Under the pieces are notes generated by a model. That model did no database searches. It was not told the origin of the DNA and saw only the letters and a program-made list of their open reading frames with translations. A DNA stretch of 64,000 nucleotides, from the NCBI RefSeq assembly GCF_026210795.1, contig NC_089448.1, forward strand, positions 1,178,001-1,242,000, read 5' to 3'. Source of the stretch: Rhizophagus irregularis. Its lineage: Eukaryota > Glomeromycota > Glomeromycetes > Glomerales > Glomeraceae. The position numbers were made by a program, and so were the translations under genes. How positions within the stretch are numbered: the stretch's first letter is position 1; every line of letters begins with the position of its first letter. Below are positions 44,540-56,741 of this stretch, piece by piece.

Positions 44540-47100
44540 AACAGTCACTTGTTAACTCATCAAGTTAAACTTGCACCCAGAGATTCTTTTACATACTAAA
44601 GAGTAATGATATTAATTTTATGGATTGATATAATGACTTTAGCGTTTAACTACATTTTTACATTTTTAATTTGTTTATAATTTTCATATTTTTTATTATT
44701 TCGTGTAATAAAGCCAAAAAATACTCGGCAAATGGAATGGTAATGGGAACCTTTAGCAGATTAGACTTTTAATATTTTTTTTTTAATGTCATGTGAAATT
44801 TAAAATATTTGATAGAGTTAAAAATAATCAAGAAACATTAATTAAAGGAGTAAGCAAATTAGCAAAACAATGGGTAAACGCCACACAATCACGTGGGGGA
44901 GAAAATTTATAAGGTAGCTCTTTCACCATTATTCACTATTCCCAAAGTAATTAGAAAGTACAAAGAGTACAGTATGATGAATTATTTTTTTTCTTCTGCA
45001 AGTAAACATGAAAAAGATATTATAGGAATTTTGTTGGTAAATGGATTTATTCTATATCTGATATAAATAAATTAAGCGTATTATACTTTTTAAATAAAAA
45101 CTTGATGTGAAATAATTAAAATAAATTTTTATATTCTGTGAATATTTTATTTAAATAAATGTAGCTAACTACTCATCCTATTTCATTTTTACAAAAAAAG
45201 AAATTTTCAATTATTTATAAAATCTAATATAACTTGTAACCTGTCGGGTCATGTCATATCCAATTTTTTTCAAACCGAAATTTTTTTTCGTTTTCTTTAT
45301 AAACCCGATTTTTTTATTATATTATATATTTTTTTTGATTTCTTTTTTTTCAAACCGAAAATAAAATTTTAATTTTATCAATCTTTTTTTTATTTTTTTT
45401 TCAGACGATCTTGGCTGTTAGAACTGCCGTTAGGCTCCATCACCCGAGTTTGTCCGTCAGATCAGTTCATACCAAAGAATAATTTTGTTTTAATCCTTTT
45501 TTTTTTATTTTCCGAAAATAAAATTTTTTTCATTCTTTTTATTTTCGGTTTCTTTCAATACCGAGAATATTTTAAAGGCAATTATTTTCAAAATTTTAAT
45601 ATTTTTTCAATATATTTTCTCTTAAATTTTTTGTACGTTCACCCGACTTCTCTTATTCAAAGTTTTCCCTTTTTTTATTTTTTAAAAAAAAGTCTTTATT
45701 TCATTATTTTTAAAACTTTATAATTTAGGGTTTCTTTTTTTTGTAGCACATTAGGTTTCTTTTTATAGGACCAAACTCCCGAAGACTTAAATTAATCCAG
45801 ACTACTGGAAGAAATATACGGAGAAGTTATACTTTCGATTGTATTAAAGGAATTAAAGAAATGTAGTAATATTCTTTTTTTTTGTTTTTAAACCGCTGGA
45901 CATTCTAGAGACTTAAACGAACCTGGATTTAGGTACTATATATAGAGAGGTGTTGTATAGCAATAATTTACTGTCACATTTAAAATTATTTACATCATTC
46001 CAAAGGTTAATTTTCTAATAAAAAAAAATATATTTTTTTAAAAGGGATTTCTTTCATGATAAAAAATTTAATTTAAACCCAAATAATAGAAATGGTATAA
46101 TAATAATAAAAAATAAAATGTGAATTACTGATACAATAGTATATTTTTTTTTCTAATTTCCTAACAAAAATAAAACCGAAATTTTTTTTTTTGAATTTTT
46201 TTAACGAAATAAAAAATGAAATAAAAAAATATTTTCTTTGCAGAAATAAAAAAATGATGTTTCTAATTTTTCAAAAAAAAAAATCGAAAAAAAAAAATGT
46301 TTTTTTCTAATTTTATTAAAAAAAGATGATATTTCTAACAGAGGGCTGAAAAAAAAAATTGTGTTTAAATATTATACAACTTTTGTGTTGTTGCGTAGTC
46401 TCGTGTCAGACAAAAATTGTATTACCTTTGCATAACATTATTCCTTCGTTACATATTGGACTAATAATAATTACCTTCTAATAATTTGCGAAACAAGTTT
46501 TTCATGCATATTTAGGTATTTATGCTGTATATTCGAAATTCTTTCTCTCGGAAAAGTTCTTTTGTAGTACTTAATCCTTCTCATGATCTGTGTAATATAT
46601 AGGAAAAAATTTTGTAAATACGATTGGAATAATTTATTTTGGAAATCTGATGTTTATAAAATTTATAGAAGAGTTTGTGAAAATCCCATAGTTAACTAAT
46701 AATAGTGATAGAAACAAACTAGTTACAGGAAATGTGAAAGAGCAAAAAATAGTATGATGCAGGGATTCGCATTATATGGCCCTGAAAGTGTCACATTGCT
46801 ACTCTAAAACTTTTGATATTACTAATAAAGTTTCCTTGTATGCAACAGAAAATAATAATACGTCATGTATGTTAATATCATTTCTTTAAAGATTAGTAAT
46901 TTTATGTTATAAATTGCATTGTAAGTTAGCGTAAAAAAATTTTTTTAAAAATAAATTTATTAATAAATTTTGAGGCGTGATCAGCATAAAATTCAGTTAC
47001 GCAATTCTAAACGAAATGAGAAAAAGCTATAATATTTGAAAAACGTTCTTAAATCTTGAACTGGAAATTTTCTAAGTTGTTACGGGGAATTTGAGTTATT
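44540..47100. other. AT-rich and homopolymer-rich intergenic DNA
   Basis: T-run-rich DNA from 45.2 to 45.9 kb with CAAACCGAAA motifs, followed by A-run-rich DNA with AAAACCGAAA and AAATAAAAAAA to 46.4 kb. A GC-richer island at 45410-45470 (CTGTTAGAACTGCCGTTAGG) resembles no gene I know. Nothing else is supported. Confidence 0.5.
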
Positions 47101-47631
47101 TCATAGCAATCTTCTAAATCTTGTAGATCTTTCAGATATTAAACGTTCGGTATGTACTTTGCCTATCCCTGTGAATGATGTTAACTCAGAAAATTTGGTC
47201 TTGTTGGCATTTAATTGATCACTGCGCGCTAACAGGAAGGCTCTTCCTGCAAAGGGACCGAAATACGACCTCCAATGATTACCATCAACAATAGCAGATA
47301 ATGATGGAAGTTTATCTACATCGGAAGATCCACCTCCCTTATCGGTTGCTTTTTTTGCTCATTGTCGAACATTGTTTTGCTCACTTTTGTTGACTTTAGA
47401 AGTTTACACTGATGGGACTTAATATAAATCTGAGGTGAAGTGAACATAGGTATATCCATACACTACATGTTATCGTAACAGTGACGTAACACCCATTTTT
47501 AAGTAGATAAATTTCGTTGGATAATCATCATCAGTTCTTGTAACATCAGTAATCTCTTTGACAGTATATTCTTGAGTTAGACGCTCAGTAGAATCGTTAA
47601 CATAGCAAAAAGCTACAAATTTTGCAGGCAT
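47101..47631 (-). pseudogene. Unidentified minus-strand gene, broken
   Basis: From ATG 47631 a 53-codon frame reads MPAKFVAFCYVNDSTERLTQ to PTKFIYLKMGVTSLLR and stops at 47470. Coding-like sequence continues in a second frame (MDIPMFTSPQIYIKSHQCK, then MFDNEQKKQPI). In a third it reads SSDVDKLPSLSAIVDGNHW, YFGPFAGRAFLLARSDQ and FSELTSFTGIGKVHTERL, ending at 47101. The GC content is higher than the surroundings. Two frameshifts would explain it. The family is not recognised; lengths and decay are compatible with a transposon-carried or lineage-specific gene. Confidence 0.45.
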
Positions 47632-47639
47632 TATTTTTT

Positions 47640-49261
47640 AATAAAATATTTTTTTTCGGAATTTAAATATACGTAAAATTTTTTCTCTCTTTATTTATTT
47701 CTCAAGCTAAATAAATGTCTGTAATGTTTTTATAAAAAAGTATAATATTGTAGACATTTTAATTTTATTTTATTTTATTTTTACTTTGTAATTTTTTCAA
47801 AAAAATATTTACGCGAAAAAAAAAAAAATTTTACGTGAAAATAAATTAAAATTTAAAAGTATTTACATAATTTATGTTATGTTATTTATTAAAAAGTCAA
47901 AAAAGTACATTTTCGCATAAATAAAATATTTATGGAAAAATATTACAAATATTTACATAATTTATCTTACGCATGAGATATTCATATTACACCGAAAAAA
48001 ATTATTATGAACATTTTCATACTTAGTTATAATTTAAATAAACAAGTTAACTTAATCATAACCGGAAGTTTTAAATAGATTCATATGAGACAAACTTCTT
48101 TAATATTAAAAATAGTAATAATAATAATAATTATTTATTGTTTAAAATAAATAAATAATAAATAACTACACAAATATTAAGAAGTGTTTAAATTTCAAAT
48201 TATATTAATTTTGCAAAAAAAAAAGTTGTCAAATTTAATAAAAAAAATAATCTATTTTGTTGTATTCTCTTTTAATTATTCAAATCATTCAAAAAAAAAA
48301 AAAAATCTTCCGTAATTTTTTTTTAAAAAAAGATCTCAAGCAATTATATATTTTAGTAAAAAAAAATCTTATATAATTACTTATTTATTAAATAAAAGAT
48401 AATTAATGTATATTGTTGTACTTTATTTTAGAAATAAAAAATTTTTTTAATTGTTAATTCGTTACTAAATTTTCAGATCACGTGTAAATGAACTCATGCA
48501 ATGACTACGCCAAAGATCATGTGATAAAGTATTTTCTTACGATCGTTCCGGGACCGTTCAAGGCGTTTCATCTGAGGGACTAAGAGGATGGCTGTGTTTA
48601 TTAATGCGAAGTGGCACGGGAAAAGGTTAATAACCATTCTCTGATGTGATATGAAATTTATGTCTGAAATTTAAATCGTTGTTCTGAAAATTTTAGTTGT
48701 GAGATGGTAGGAAGTTAATGTTATGAGATGAGTGAAAAATTTATGAATATAAATATATCGTGAATTAAATTTATTATACATATAAAAAATTATCTGTTAT
48801 CATCAAAAACTGAAAAGTTCATTTCATTTATAAACCTATCTAGAATATACTGTATTGTACATCATTAAAATTATATTATAAATTTTATATTTTTATTTAT
48901 ATTCGTCTAAATAATCCTTAAAGACGTTTTTTTCTTTTAATGATAAAATGTTATATGATGGGTTAAACATAGCATCAGTTATTCAGTTACAGTACAATGA
49001 CAATGGAAATGGATTATAAGATGTTAAAACGGTTAACGATAATCCGTTCTAATCAATCAATCACTAAACGTCAAATAGTTCTCCCTGTTTAAGAAATTTT
49101 ATAATAATCTACGTCACACTATAAAGTGTCTTCATGACTTTCATAATTTTTCACACATAATTATCTACATTTATAGTCAATCATAATTATATTGTGACCG
49201 AAAACTTTTGTTTATTTATTTCTCGGTTTCTTGGTCTCCAATTCAATAAGCATTTTATAAA
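47640..49261. other. AT-rich intergenic DNA
   Basis: Long A and T runs with direct repeats of AAATATTTACATAATTTAT (about 47860 and 47947). A short GC-richer segment lies at 48540-48620 (GTTCCGGGACCGTTCAAGGC). No gene is supported. Confidence 0.5.
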
Positions 49262-49408
49262 ATGTTTTTATTTAATGTGCATAAAAACATTACTACTCCT
49301 GTCATAAGAACACTAATTTTAATAAGAAATAAAACATTAAATAATTTTTATAATTTATTATTTTCGAAGAATAGTAGCCGAGATTTAGATGATTCTTCGT
49401 TCCATTAA
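49262..49408 (+). CDS. Small ORF, possibly a first exon
   Basis: 48 codons: MFLFNVHKNITTPVIRTLIL, then IRNKTLNNFYNLLFSKNSSR and DLDDSSFH before TAA. The N-terminus has basic and hydroxylated residues without acidic ones, like a mitochondrial targeting sequence. A Lys/Asp-rich coding-like stretch (KKDSHSIFFKKKDNDDDGGE) follows at 49801-49868 after a CAG, and could be a later exon. Unrecognised and weakly supported. Confidence 0.25.
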   Translation: MFLFNVHKNITTPVIRTLILIRNKTLNNFYNLLFSKNSSRDLDDSSFH

Positions 49409-50221
49409 CTAATATGATCTTTAGGAATTTCTGCTGTTATTCCTATCCCCAAATAATGCTAATGCAAAATTTAATTATCAGCTTCGCTTATTTTATCGGC
49501 GAAAAGCAATTTCAATATATATACGATATACGAGTAGTTTCTAAAGAAAAAATATTTATTTACCATTGTCAATCACTGTATGTTTCAATTTGTGTAATTG
49601 TAAGATAAACTAATTAAATGTTGATACAAGCCTTAATTTACTAATTTTAGAAATTAAGGGTTTGTTTATCCTATAATACTCGTAGTACCTAATTCCTTTA
49701 ACAGTTTTTTTTAAAAAAATTTTCATATTGTGAAAATAAGGCTAATATTACGTTATATAACTTTATTGAATTTAAATATTCCAAAGTGCTACCTTTCAGA
49801 AAAAAGGATTCTCATTCTATCTTTTTCAAAAAAAAAGATAATGATGATGATGGTGGTGAAATTAGAAGCGTTGCTTTACACTAAGGAAGGTACGAAATAA
49901 TACATTAGTAGGAATTTTAATATCTTTTCTCTTTTTTAATATTAAATAAATTATATAGGATCATTTAATAATCAATTTATATGTTATTCATTCAAATGAA
50001 TTATTAAGTCACAGATGGCGGAAGTATTCGTGAGCGGTAGGTTATTTTATTTTATTTTTTTTTTACAAAAATAATATTATATCAATAATAATTTTTTACT
50101 TACAACTGAATTTTTTATTCATGCTAAATATATTATCCAACTAGTTTGTATTTTTTTTTTCTAATTAATTACTTTTATTTTATTTGTTAATTGTCTTATT
50201 AATTGATTAATTTTCTTTTAA

Positions 50222-50297
50222 AGTTGATAAATCTGATCTAACAATTCAAGAAAAAATAGCAATTGATGAACTTCAAATTAAATCTAGTTATTTCTAA
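50222..50297 (+). pseudogene. Exon-like fragment
   Basis: Preceded by TTTTAAAG, 24 codons read VDKSDLTIQEKIAIDELQIK then SSYF and stop. Composition resembles the helical segment before the Cys motif of the kinases in this window, but the fragment is too short to assign. It lies between low-complexity DNA and the hAT-like element. Confidence 0.25.
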
Positions 50298-50558
50298 GAA
50301 ACGGGCAGGTATAGTCAAGAAAATATTATTAAATAGTAATAGGGAAGAAGAACGGAAACTAAAGTTAAAATTTATTGTATTGTAAAGATAGCAACAAAAG
50401 AAAAAAAATTATGAACGTATTAATAATATTATGATTATGAGATTCCAAAAAAACGAAATTTTGTCCTCCAATAAAATCGTGAAACGAGCTACCCAAGGTT
50501 ACATCAATTTCCAAACTGGAAATTGTCGATCACTTAGTTATTATTCAAGTCACGTGAC

Positions 50559-51652
50559 TAGTGCTTCGACCCGGATGAAAACCGTCATCCGGATTACACA
50601 AAAAAAAATCCGGATTATATCCGGATTGACCCGGATTTTGAATCCGGATCAGATAATCCGGATAGAAACCGGAAACCGGATTGGATTTACAAATGATCGG
50701 CAATAATTCTGGCCAGAATTCATAACGCCGGCCAGAATAACAAGTTGTGTAACATTAAATTTTCATGCCAGCCGATAAAAAATTTTTTGCCCGGTGGCTA
50801 AACTATTTTTCCGGTGTCACGTGATGTTAATTTCGGCCAGAATTACAAATTTGGCCAAAATTATCCAAGACCACGAAATTTACATAATTCCAATTTCATT
50901 AAATACTTTTCTTTAAAACAATTTCACATTATTTCAGCATTGTCTCAGACTATTGTTTAACATTTCTTTGTAAATTAACTAATTATGAAATTTTAAACAA
51001 GATATTTTTATATACAGCTAAAGATTACTATAAATAGATGTGTTGGGTTAGTAAGGCAATTTTTTAAGGATTTGTTTCTTCTTTCAAAAATTAAAGAATC
51101 ATTTGAATCAAATTATATAACACTAGTTTTAATTTTTAAAAAAAGTTTTTATAATTATATAAATTTATAATATTGAACAATTTTTCATTTAAAACAATAA
51201 TTATTATTTTGTTGTAACAAAAATAATATAAAGTTTTTTTCTTTTGAACGTTTGAATGTGAAATCTAAAATTATTTGTTATTTGTTAATGTATAAATTTA
51301 AATAAACAAATCTGATACAAACTTCAATAAATAAATTATAATTGAAAAATCTTCTTAAACTTACTGTATTAAAAAGTTTAATATAACAAATATAAATTTA
51401 ATATATTTTAATAAAAAAATTGGTATTAGGCGCAAAAATAATTAGCCATAATATCATTTAGATATAGATCTTTATGGATCAGCAAAATTATTATTAATAA
51501 AAAAAAAATAATAAAAATTTCATCCGGATTCCGGGTCAAACCGGATATTTTTCATCCGGTTTATAATCCGGATGAAAACCGTGAAAATCCGGATATCCGA
51601 AAAAAAAAATCCGGATCAATCCGGATTGATCCGGATACGGGTCGAGGCACTA
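50559..51652. mobile_element. hAT-like non-autonomous element, 1.1 kb, 8 bp duplication
   Basis: The ends read TAGTGCTTCGACCCG (left) and TAGTGCCTCGACCCG (right, reverse complement). CACGTGAC is present on both sides (50551-50558 and 51653-51660), the 8 bp duplication expected for hAT elements. Both ends carry many copies of ATCCGGAT and CCGGATT, probably transposase-binding subterminal repeats. The middle is AT-rich, holds a nested GGCCAGAATT element and codes for nothing recognisable. Reading frames across the ends are repeat artefacts. Confidence 0.85.
50702..50868. mobile_element. GGCCAGAATT inverted-repeat element nested in the hAT-like element
   Basis: Left ATAATTCTGGCCAGAATT and right (reverse complement) ATAATTTTGGCCAAATTTGT form imperfect ends of about 165 bp. 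The middle carries CCGGTGGCTAAACTATTTTTCC, also found in similar form near 32.07 kb. Its position just inside one end of the larger element suggests a later insertion. Confidence 0.55.
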
Positions 51653-51660
51653 CACGTGAC

Positions 51661-52473
51661 AAATATTAATTACGACATAAAGTTACAAAAATATATGGCA
51701 AATACATCACAAACTTTACAGCCGGTTACAACTATTACAGTGACCAACACTAGCAATAATATTTTTTACAGGGTAAAAATGATGGTTATATGTCCTTAAA
51801 TTTTCGATGAGGAGAAATTTTCAACTTTTGAAGACAGCTGCGGGTGGCGAAGTAAAGATGATATTCACATGAGCGACCATAATAGTTGTGATGATTGATT
51901 AAATAGATAGTGGAACGGTAAAAGATGTTGTGCACTCCACCTTGCAGATCCTTAGATCAAGAATGATAAGAACGGAAATATATTCTGAAAAAATTTTGTT
52001 GTCAAATAGGAAGATTTTGATTTGTAACTGCGGAACTTTTTCTTGATGTATTGGTAATACTTTTAGTTTTTAAAATTATAAAACAAAAACATTGGAAATT
52101 TAACATATGTAGTGCTTTATTATTCTTTTTTTTACTTCTACATTGTTGAAAAGTGTAGCATTTGCATAGTTTGATGATCTTCAATAAAGAGAGAAATTTA
52201 AAAAAAAATGATTTTAAACTATCGAAGCAGTAATTCATATAATGACAATCACTTTTTTTTTCTTTCATTTGTACACGTACAGTACATTGATTTGCATAAA
52301 TTTAGGTAGTACAATGTTATTTTATGTACTGTAACCTTCACTTTGGTTACATATTACTATTTTAATATCTATAACTACGGAGTTAAACCACCGGTTTCTT
52401 CTTTTTTTTTTATTAAAAAAAATTAATAAATATATTTATAAAAAAAATTTAAATCCTTATAACATATTTCATT
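51661..52473. other. Intergenic DNA upstream of the third kinase
   Basis: Frames here are short and unconvincing. GTACAGTACA and GTACTGTAAC motifs lie at 52278-52334. The last 100 bases before the kinase ATG are A/T homopolymers, as in the other kinase copies. No promoter motif can be named. Confidence 0.5.
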
Positions 52474-54758
52474 ATGTCATATGGTAAAAATAAATTAATT
52501 AATAATGCACTTAACAGATCATTTGCATTAATGGATTCAAATGTTCGTAGTAGTGCACACAAAGCTTATGAATTTAGTAAACAAACAATTCTTGATGATG
52601 ATTCACTTACGGAAAATGAAAAATCTGAAGCAATAAGAATAATAACTCAAAATTATGATTATAACAAATTTATTTTAAATGAAGGAACAAAAAGAATTTG
52701 TGAAAATTGTAATCAAGAATGTTTAGCTACAACATATTGTGAAAATTGTGTTCGAAATTATTTAAAAGAAAATTTTTCAAATTGGACATCTGGAAATGTT
52801 ATTATTGATAATTTAATACAAGAATGTCAAATGAAAACAATTGTCCCAAGACTAATTCCAGAATGGATTCCATATAATAATCTACAAAATATTAAATATC
52901 TAACAAAAGGTGGATTTTCAGAAATTTATACAGCAGACTGGATTGATGGGAATTTTATTGAATGGGATTCTGAAAGGCAACAATTAAAAAGATTTGGAAG
53001 TCATCATGTAATACTTAAAAGATTAGAAAATGTTGAAAATGCAAACCAAAGTTGGATTGAAGAGGTTTGTAATATAAATATTAAAAAAGTTAACAAATAA
53101 ATATTTTGTTTAAATTTTTTTAATGGTTTATTTTATAGGCTAAATCACATTTAAATATAAGCAATAAATATGGTGAAATTGTCCAATGTTTTGGATTAAC
53201 ACAAAATCCATCAAATGGAGATTATATGCTTGTAATGAATAAGATGAATATAGATTTAAGAAAATATTTACAACAAAATCATAATCAACTTACATGGAAA
53301 GAAAGAATTCAAATTATTACTAATATAACTATTGCACTTAGAAGGATTCATGAAGAAAATGCAACTCATAGAGATTTGCATTCTGGAAATATATTATATA
53401 ATATCCAATTTTACATTAGTGACCTTGGGTTTTGTGGACCTGCAGATAAACCATTAAAAAGTATATATGGAAATCTTCCTTATATAGCACCTGAGGTTAT
53501 TATTGGAAAAGAACAGACTTTTAAATCTGATATTTATAGTATCGCAATGCTTATGTGGGAAGTTTCATCAGGACGACCACCATTTATTAATTATGAACAT
53601 GATTATGATCTTGCAATGAATATTGTTAATGGTATAAGACCAAAAATTGTACCAGGAACTCCTTTAGAATATAAAAATTTAATGAAACAATGTTGGGATG
53701 CTGATCCATCAAAAAGACCTGATATAGTTACACTTGATGTAAAAATAAGAGAAATTAATTTATTTTATCAAAGTAAATCAAATGAATCATTAACTCAACC
53801 AGAAGAAAATAATAATTTTGAAATAGAAAATTGTACTAGCAGTAGCAAACTATTTACAAGTAAACTTCATCAATTTGATAATCTTCCTGAACCAAGAAAT
53901 GCAACAGAAGGTATTTATTGATTTATTAACCTTTTGTTTAATTTCTTAAAAAGTGTATTAATATATTTAATTATTAATGTTTATTTTTGTATTTAAATAA
54001 TAATTGAAGAACAAGAAGGTACAAATTAAATAAAATATATAATTTTAATTTATAAAAATCAATGGTAATAATGGTTAATTTTTTTTATAGCATTTCATAG
54101 TAATAAATCATATGATTTTTATATTCCTAATAATAGTAAGTGCAATTGCAATTATATATGTCAAATATTATATAATGAAGTGTTATTTATTGGCTTATTT
54201 TGCTTTTTTTTAGTTGATGATTTTAATAAATCAAGTAGTAAGAAAAATATTACTTCAAAAATAAGTACCATATTTAAAGGTAATTAAATATTATATTTAT
54301 TTTATTTAAAATAGTCAAATGAATGTATAGCTTATAATTAAGATTATTTAGATAGCAGCAAAAGGTTATCCAATATATTTAAAAGAAGCTCAAAAAATGG
54401 TAAGTAAAATAATTTAAAATATGTTAATTTTTATTATAATATTAAACATGATTTATTATTTAGATGATTACAAAGTTGAATCAAGAATAAAGAAACTTCA
54501 TATTAATGATAATGGTACTATAAAACAATTATCTAAATTCTTAAAATAATTATTCTGTAGTATTTTTTTTTAATTTTAAATTTTAATTTATATTTGATAG
54601 ATGAAGATGAAGCACATAACAATCCAAATCTTCATTCAGAAGAACAAGATGAATTGGAACTTCCTGAAAGTAAGAATTATTTTTTAAAATGTTTAAAAAT
54701 TACCTCTTACATTATCAAATTAAACGAAATATTTTTTTTCTTTATCTTAGATATTTAG
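52474..54758 (+). CDS. TKL-like protein kinase, third gene, nine predicted exons
   Basis: Predicted exons: 52474-53064, 53139-53910, 54010-54018, 54091-54135, 54214-54279, 54352-54399, 54464-54514, 54601-54669, 54751-54758; 552 residues. CxxC pairs at 76/79 and 89/92, NFSNWTSGN, Gly loop TKGGFSEIY (144-152), Lys182, HRDLHSGN with Asp276, SDLG with Asp292 and YIAPEVIIGKEQT indicate an active kinase, here with a standard HRD. The tail LFTSKLHQFDNLPEPRNATE leads into small exons coding YDFYIPNN, IDDFNKSSSKKNITSK, DSSKRLSNIFKRSSKNG, DDYKVESRIKKLHIN and DEDEAHNNPNLHS, ending ELPENI. All internal tail exons are multiples of three in the same phase. The 9-base exon 3 is the least certain. If the tail is not spliced, the protein ends at 53921. 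Substrate unknown. Confidence 0.85.
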
Positions 54759-55043
54759 ATACAGAATAATTATATAAATTGAATCAAATAACATTATTAT
54801 ATCTGATTTTATTTCTTATCATAAATTATTTAAACACTATGACTTGGTGAAATTTTTTCTTCAAGATTCTTAGTTTGTAATTTGAATAATTTATTTTTTT
54901 TTATTTTTTATTTGTTTTTTATTTTTATATTATTTTATATATTAGTAGAGTATCATGTGTATAAATTGAACATGTATTTATTAAATAAATTTTATAGTAA
55001 ATTTTTAAAGGTTTTACTATTCTTTAAAGGTTTTTACTTCAAA

Positions 55044-55158
55044 TCACCGGGGGTGATCATCACCGTTGGCCGGATTATCAATTTTTACCGGCACTATATT
55101 TTTTTAATGCTGGTCGATTGTCATAATTTCAGTCACCGGTGATGATCACTCCCGGTGA
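55044..55158. mobile_element. 115 bp palindromic element, copy A
   Basis: Ends TCACCGGGGGTGATCATCAC and (reverse complement) TCACCGGGAGTGATCATCAC, with GGCCGG and CCGGCACT inside. The flanks TTTTTACTTCAAA and CAGTTAGAAAAATTC are shared with copy B, so the duplication included flanking DNA. Confidence 0.7.
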
Positions 55159-55444
55159 CAGTTAGAAAAATTCATTTTTAATTGTAAAATTTTATAATAT
55201 TTAAATATTTAAATATTAAATATAAATGGCTAACTACAGTGATCGTTAATAAATTTCATGGCCGGAATTGTCAGAATTATCATAATTTTGGATCCAAATC
55301 GCATAAACGGCATGTATCCACCACACACAGCCGCATCTCGGTAATATAGCGATCTCATTAACCAATAAATTAATTTTAAAATTAAAAGGAAAAGGGATCA
55401 AAATGAAATTAAATTATATATATTATATTGATTTTTACTTCAAA

Positions 55445-55559
55445 TCACCGGGGGTAATCATCACCGTTGGCCGGAATTATCAATTTTTACCGGCACTATA
55501 TTTTTTAATGCTGGTCGATCGTCGTAATTTCAGTCACCGGCGATCATCACCCCCGGTGA
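55445..55559. mobile_element. 115 bp palindromic element, copy B
   Basis: Same structure and length as copy A 400 bp upstream, with a few substitutions in each arm. Flanking TTTTACTTCAAA and TAGTTAGAAAAATTC match copy A. The interval between copies (55175-55430) and the following 400 bases are AT-rich and hold no gene. Confidence 0.7.
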
Positions 55560-55978
55560 TAGTTAGAAAAATTCTATTATATTTATTATATGATATAAAT
55601 TTTTTTATTATAAATAATTAAGTATTCGCTACTCTTGTAAAACTTATAAAATCCTTTTTTTTCCTTATTTTCAAGGGTTTAAATGAATAAAAATAAGTAC
55701 AATGTCTAATAATAATATTATAATGCTTGATAAACTTTTTTTTTAATACAAAAAATTAATGGAAAGAAATTAAAATTAAAAATACTGTATCTGCGACTAG
55801 AAAATAAATAAATAAATACTTTTATTTTTTTAAATAATTTTTTTAATATAATGCATGAATTTTAAAATATAAAAGAACGAAAAGTAAAATTCGAAGCATG
55901 TTGTTATATACTTCCACCATTAGTACTATTACTGCTATTACTATTATTATTACTTCCAACACTGCTATTTCCGTTATA

Positions 55979-56117
55979 TTATTCATTTTTTTCAGACCAT
56001 TTTTTTACTTTTTCCAACATTTTTAAACTAACAGGTTTAGTTAAAAATCCATCAACTCCACTTTCAAAAGCTAGATCTTTATATTTTTCACTAGCTGCTA
56101 ATTCAGCTAAAGTTAAA
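55979..56117 (-). pseudogene. Response-regulator receiver domain, C-terminal fragment
   Basis: The minus strand reads LTLAELAASEKYKDLAFESG, then VDGFLTKPVSLKMLEKVKKW and SEKNE, then stop. GVDGFLTKPVS is the receiver-domain segment with the conserved Lys-Pro after strand 5. The phosphorylated Asp and the earlier strands are not found; the open minus frame at 56360-56103 is in a different frame and not receiver-like. In fungi such domains end hybrid histidine kinases or stand in Skn7/Ssk1-type regulators. It is probably a gene fragment. Confidence 0.6.
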
Positions 56118-56330
56118 TATTAAAGAACGAGAACGTTTAGTAATAGTATTGATATTACCATTATTAAATATAGGAAGGTATGTGATGAATGTACTGGAAA
56201 TGGAGATGGTAAAAGTTAGTGGTATGTTTGATTTTGTTGAAGTTATTATTGATATTTTAGGTTTTAATAAACTGAGTTCGTAATTTGAATAATATATTTT
56301 TATTTTATTTTTATTTATTATATATTTATA

Positions 56331-56478
56331 TATTATTGTATAGGGGAGGAGCAATATCACTTATTTTAGTATAGGTCAATGTATGATTGGTTTTAATTTT
56401 GCCACGTCAGTGGCAAAATTAGTAACCAATCATACATTGACCTATAAAATAAGTGATTTTGCCCCCTGTACAATAATA
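56331..56478. mobile_element. About 150 bp near-perfect palindrome
   Basis: Arms of about 70 bp meet at TTTTGCCACGTCAGTGGCAAAA. Shared blocks include ATCACTTATTTTA, TAGGTCAATGTATGATTGGT and, at the outer edge, TATTATTGTA. The right arm lacks two bases that the left has. It lies between the receiver fragment and the Crypton-like gene and looks like a MITE; no separate target duplication can be distinguished from the arms. Confidence 0.7.
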
Positions 56479-56741
56479 TTATTATCGTTTGGAACTGACC
56501 ATAACATTTAAAAGCTTAAAAAAGTTTATTTAAAAGTTTAATTTTTTACTGTTTATATTGAAAAAATGATTTACAAATTATGCTTTTTTCTCTTGCTGAC
56601 TCTTTAGTATTTTTATAATAATGCCACCACAAAAATCTCAAAAGTAATATTTATTTGTATTCATTCAGTTAATATTTTATTTTATTTTTTTTTTGCATTT
56701 TATTAAAGATTTTTTTTTAGAATAAAAAAACTTTCACATAT

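Noticed and set aside
50431-51799. Frames at 50431-50706 and 51572-51799
   Set aside because: Both cross the ends of the hAT-like element and code repeated TGNRIG or IRISEKKNPDQ peptides made by the ATCCGGAT repeats.
54882-55621. Frames at 54882-55142 and 55403-55621
   Set aside because: They share PGVIITVGR and MLVD peptides only because they cross the two copies of the 115 bp palindrome.
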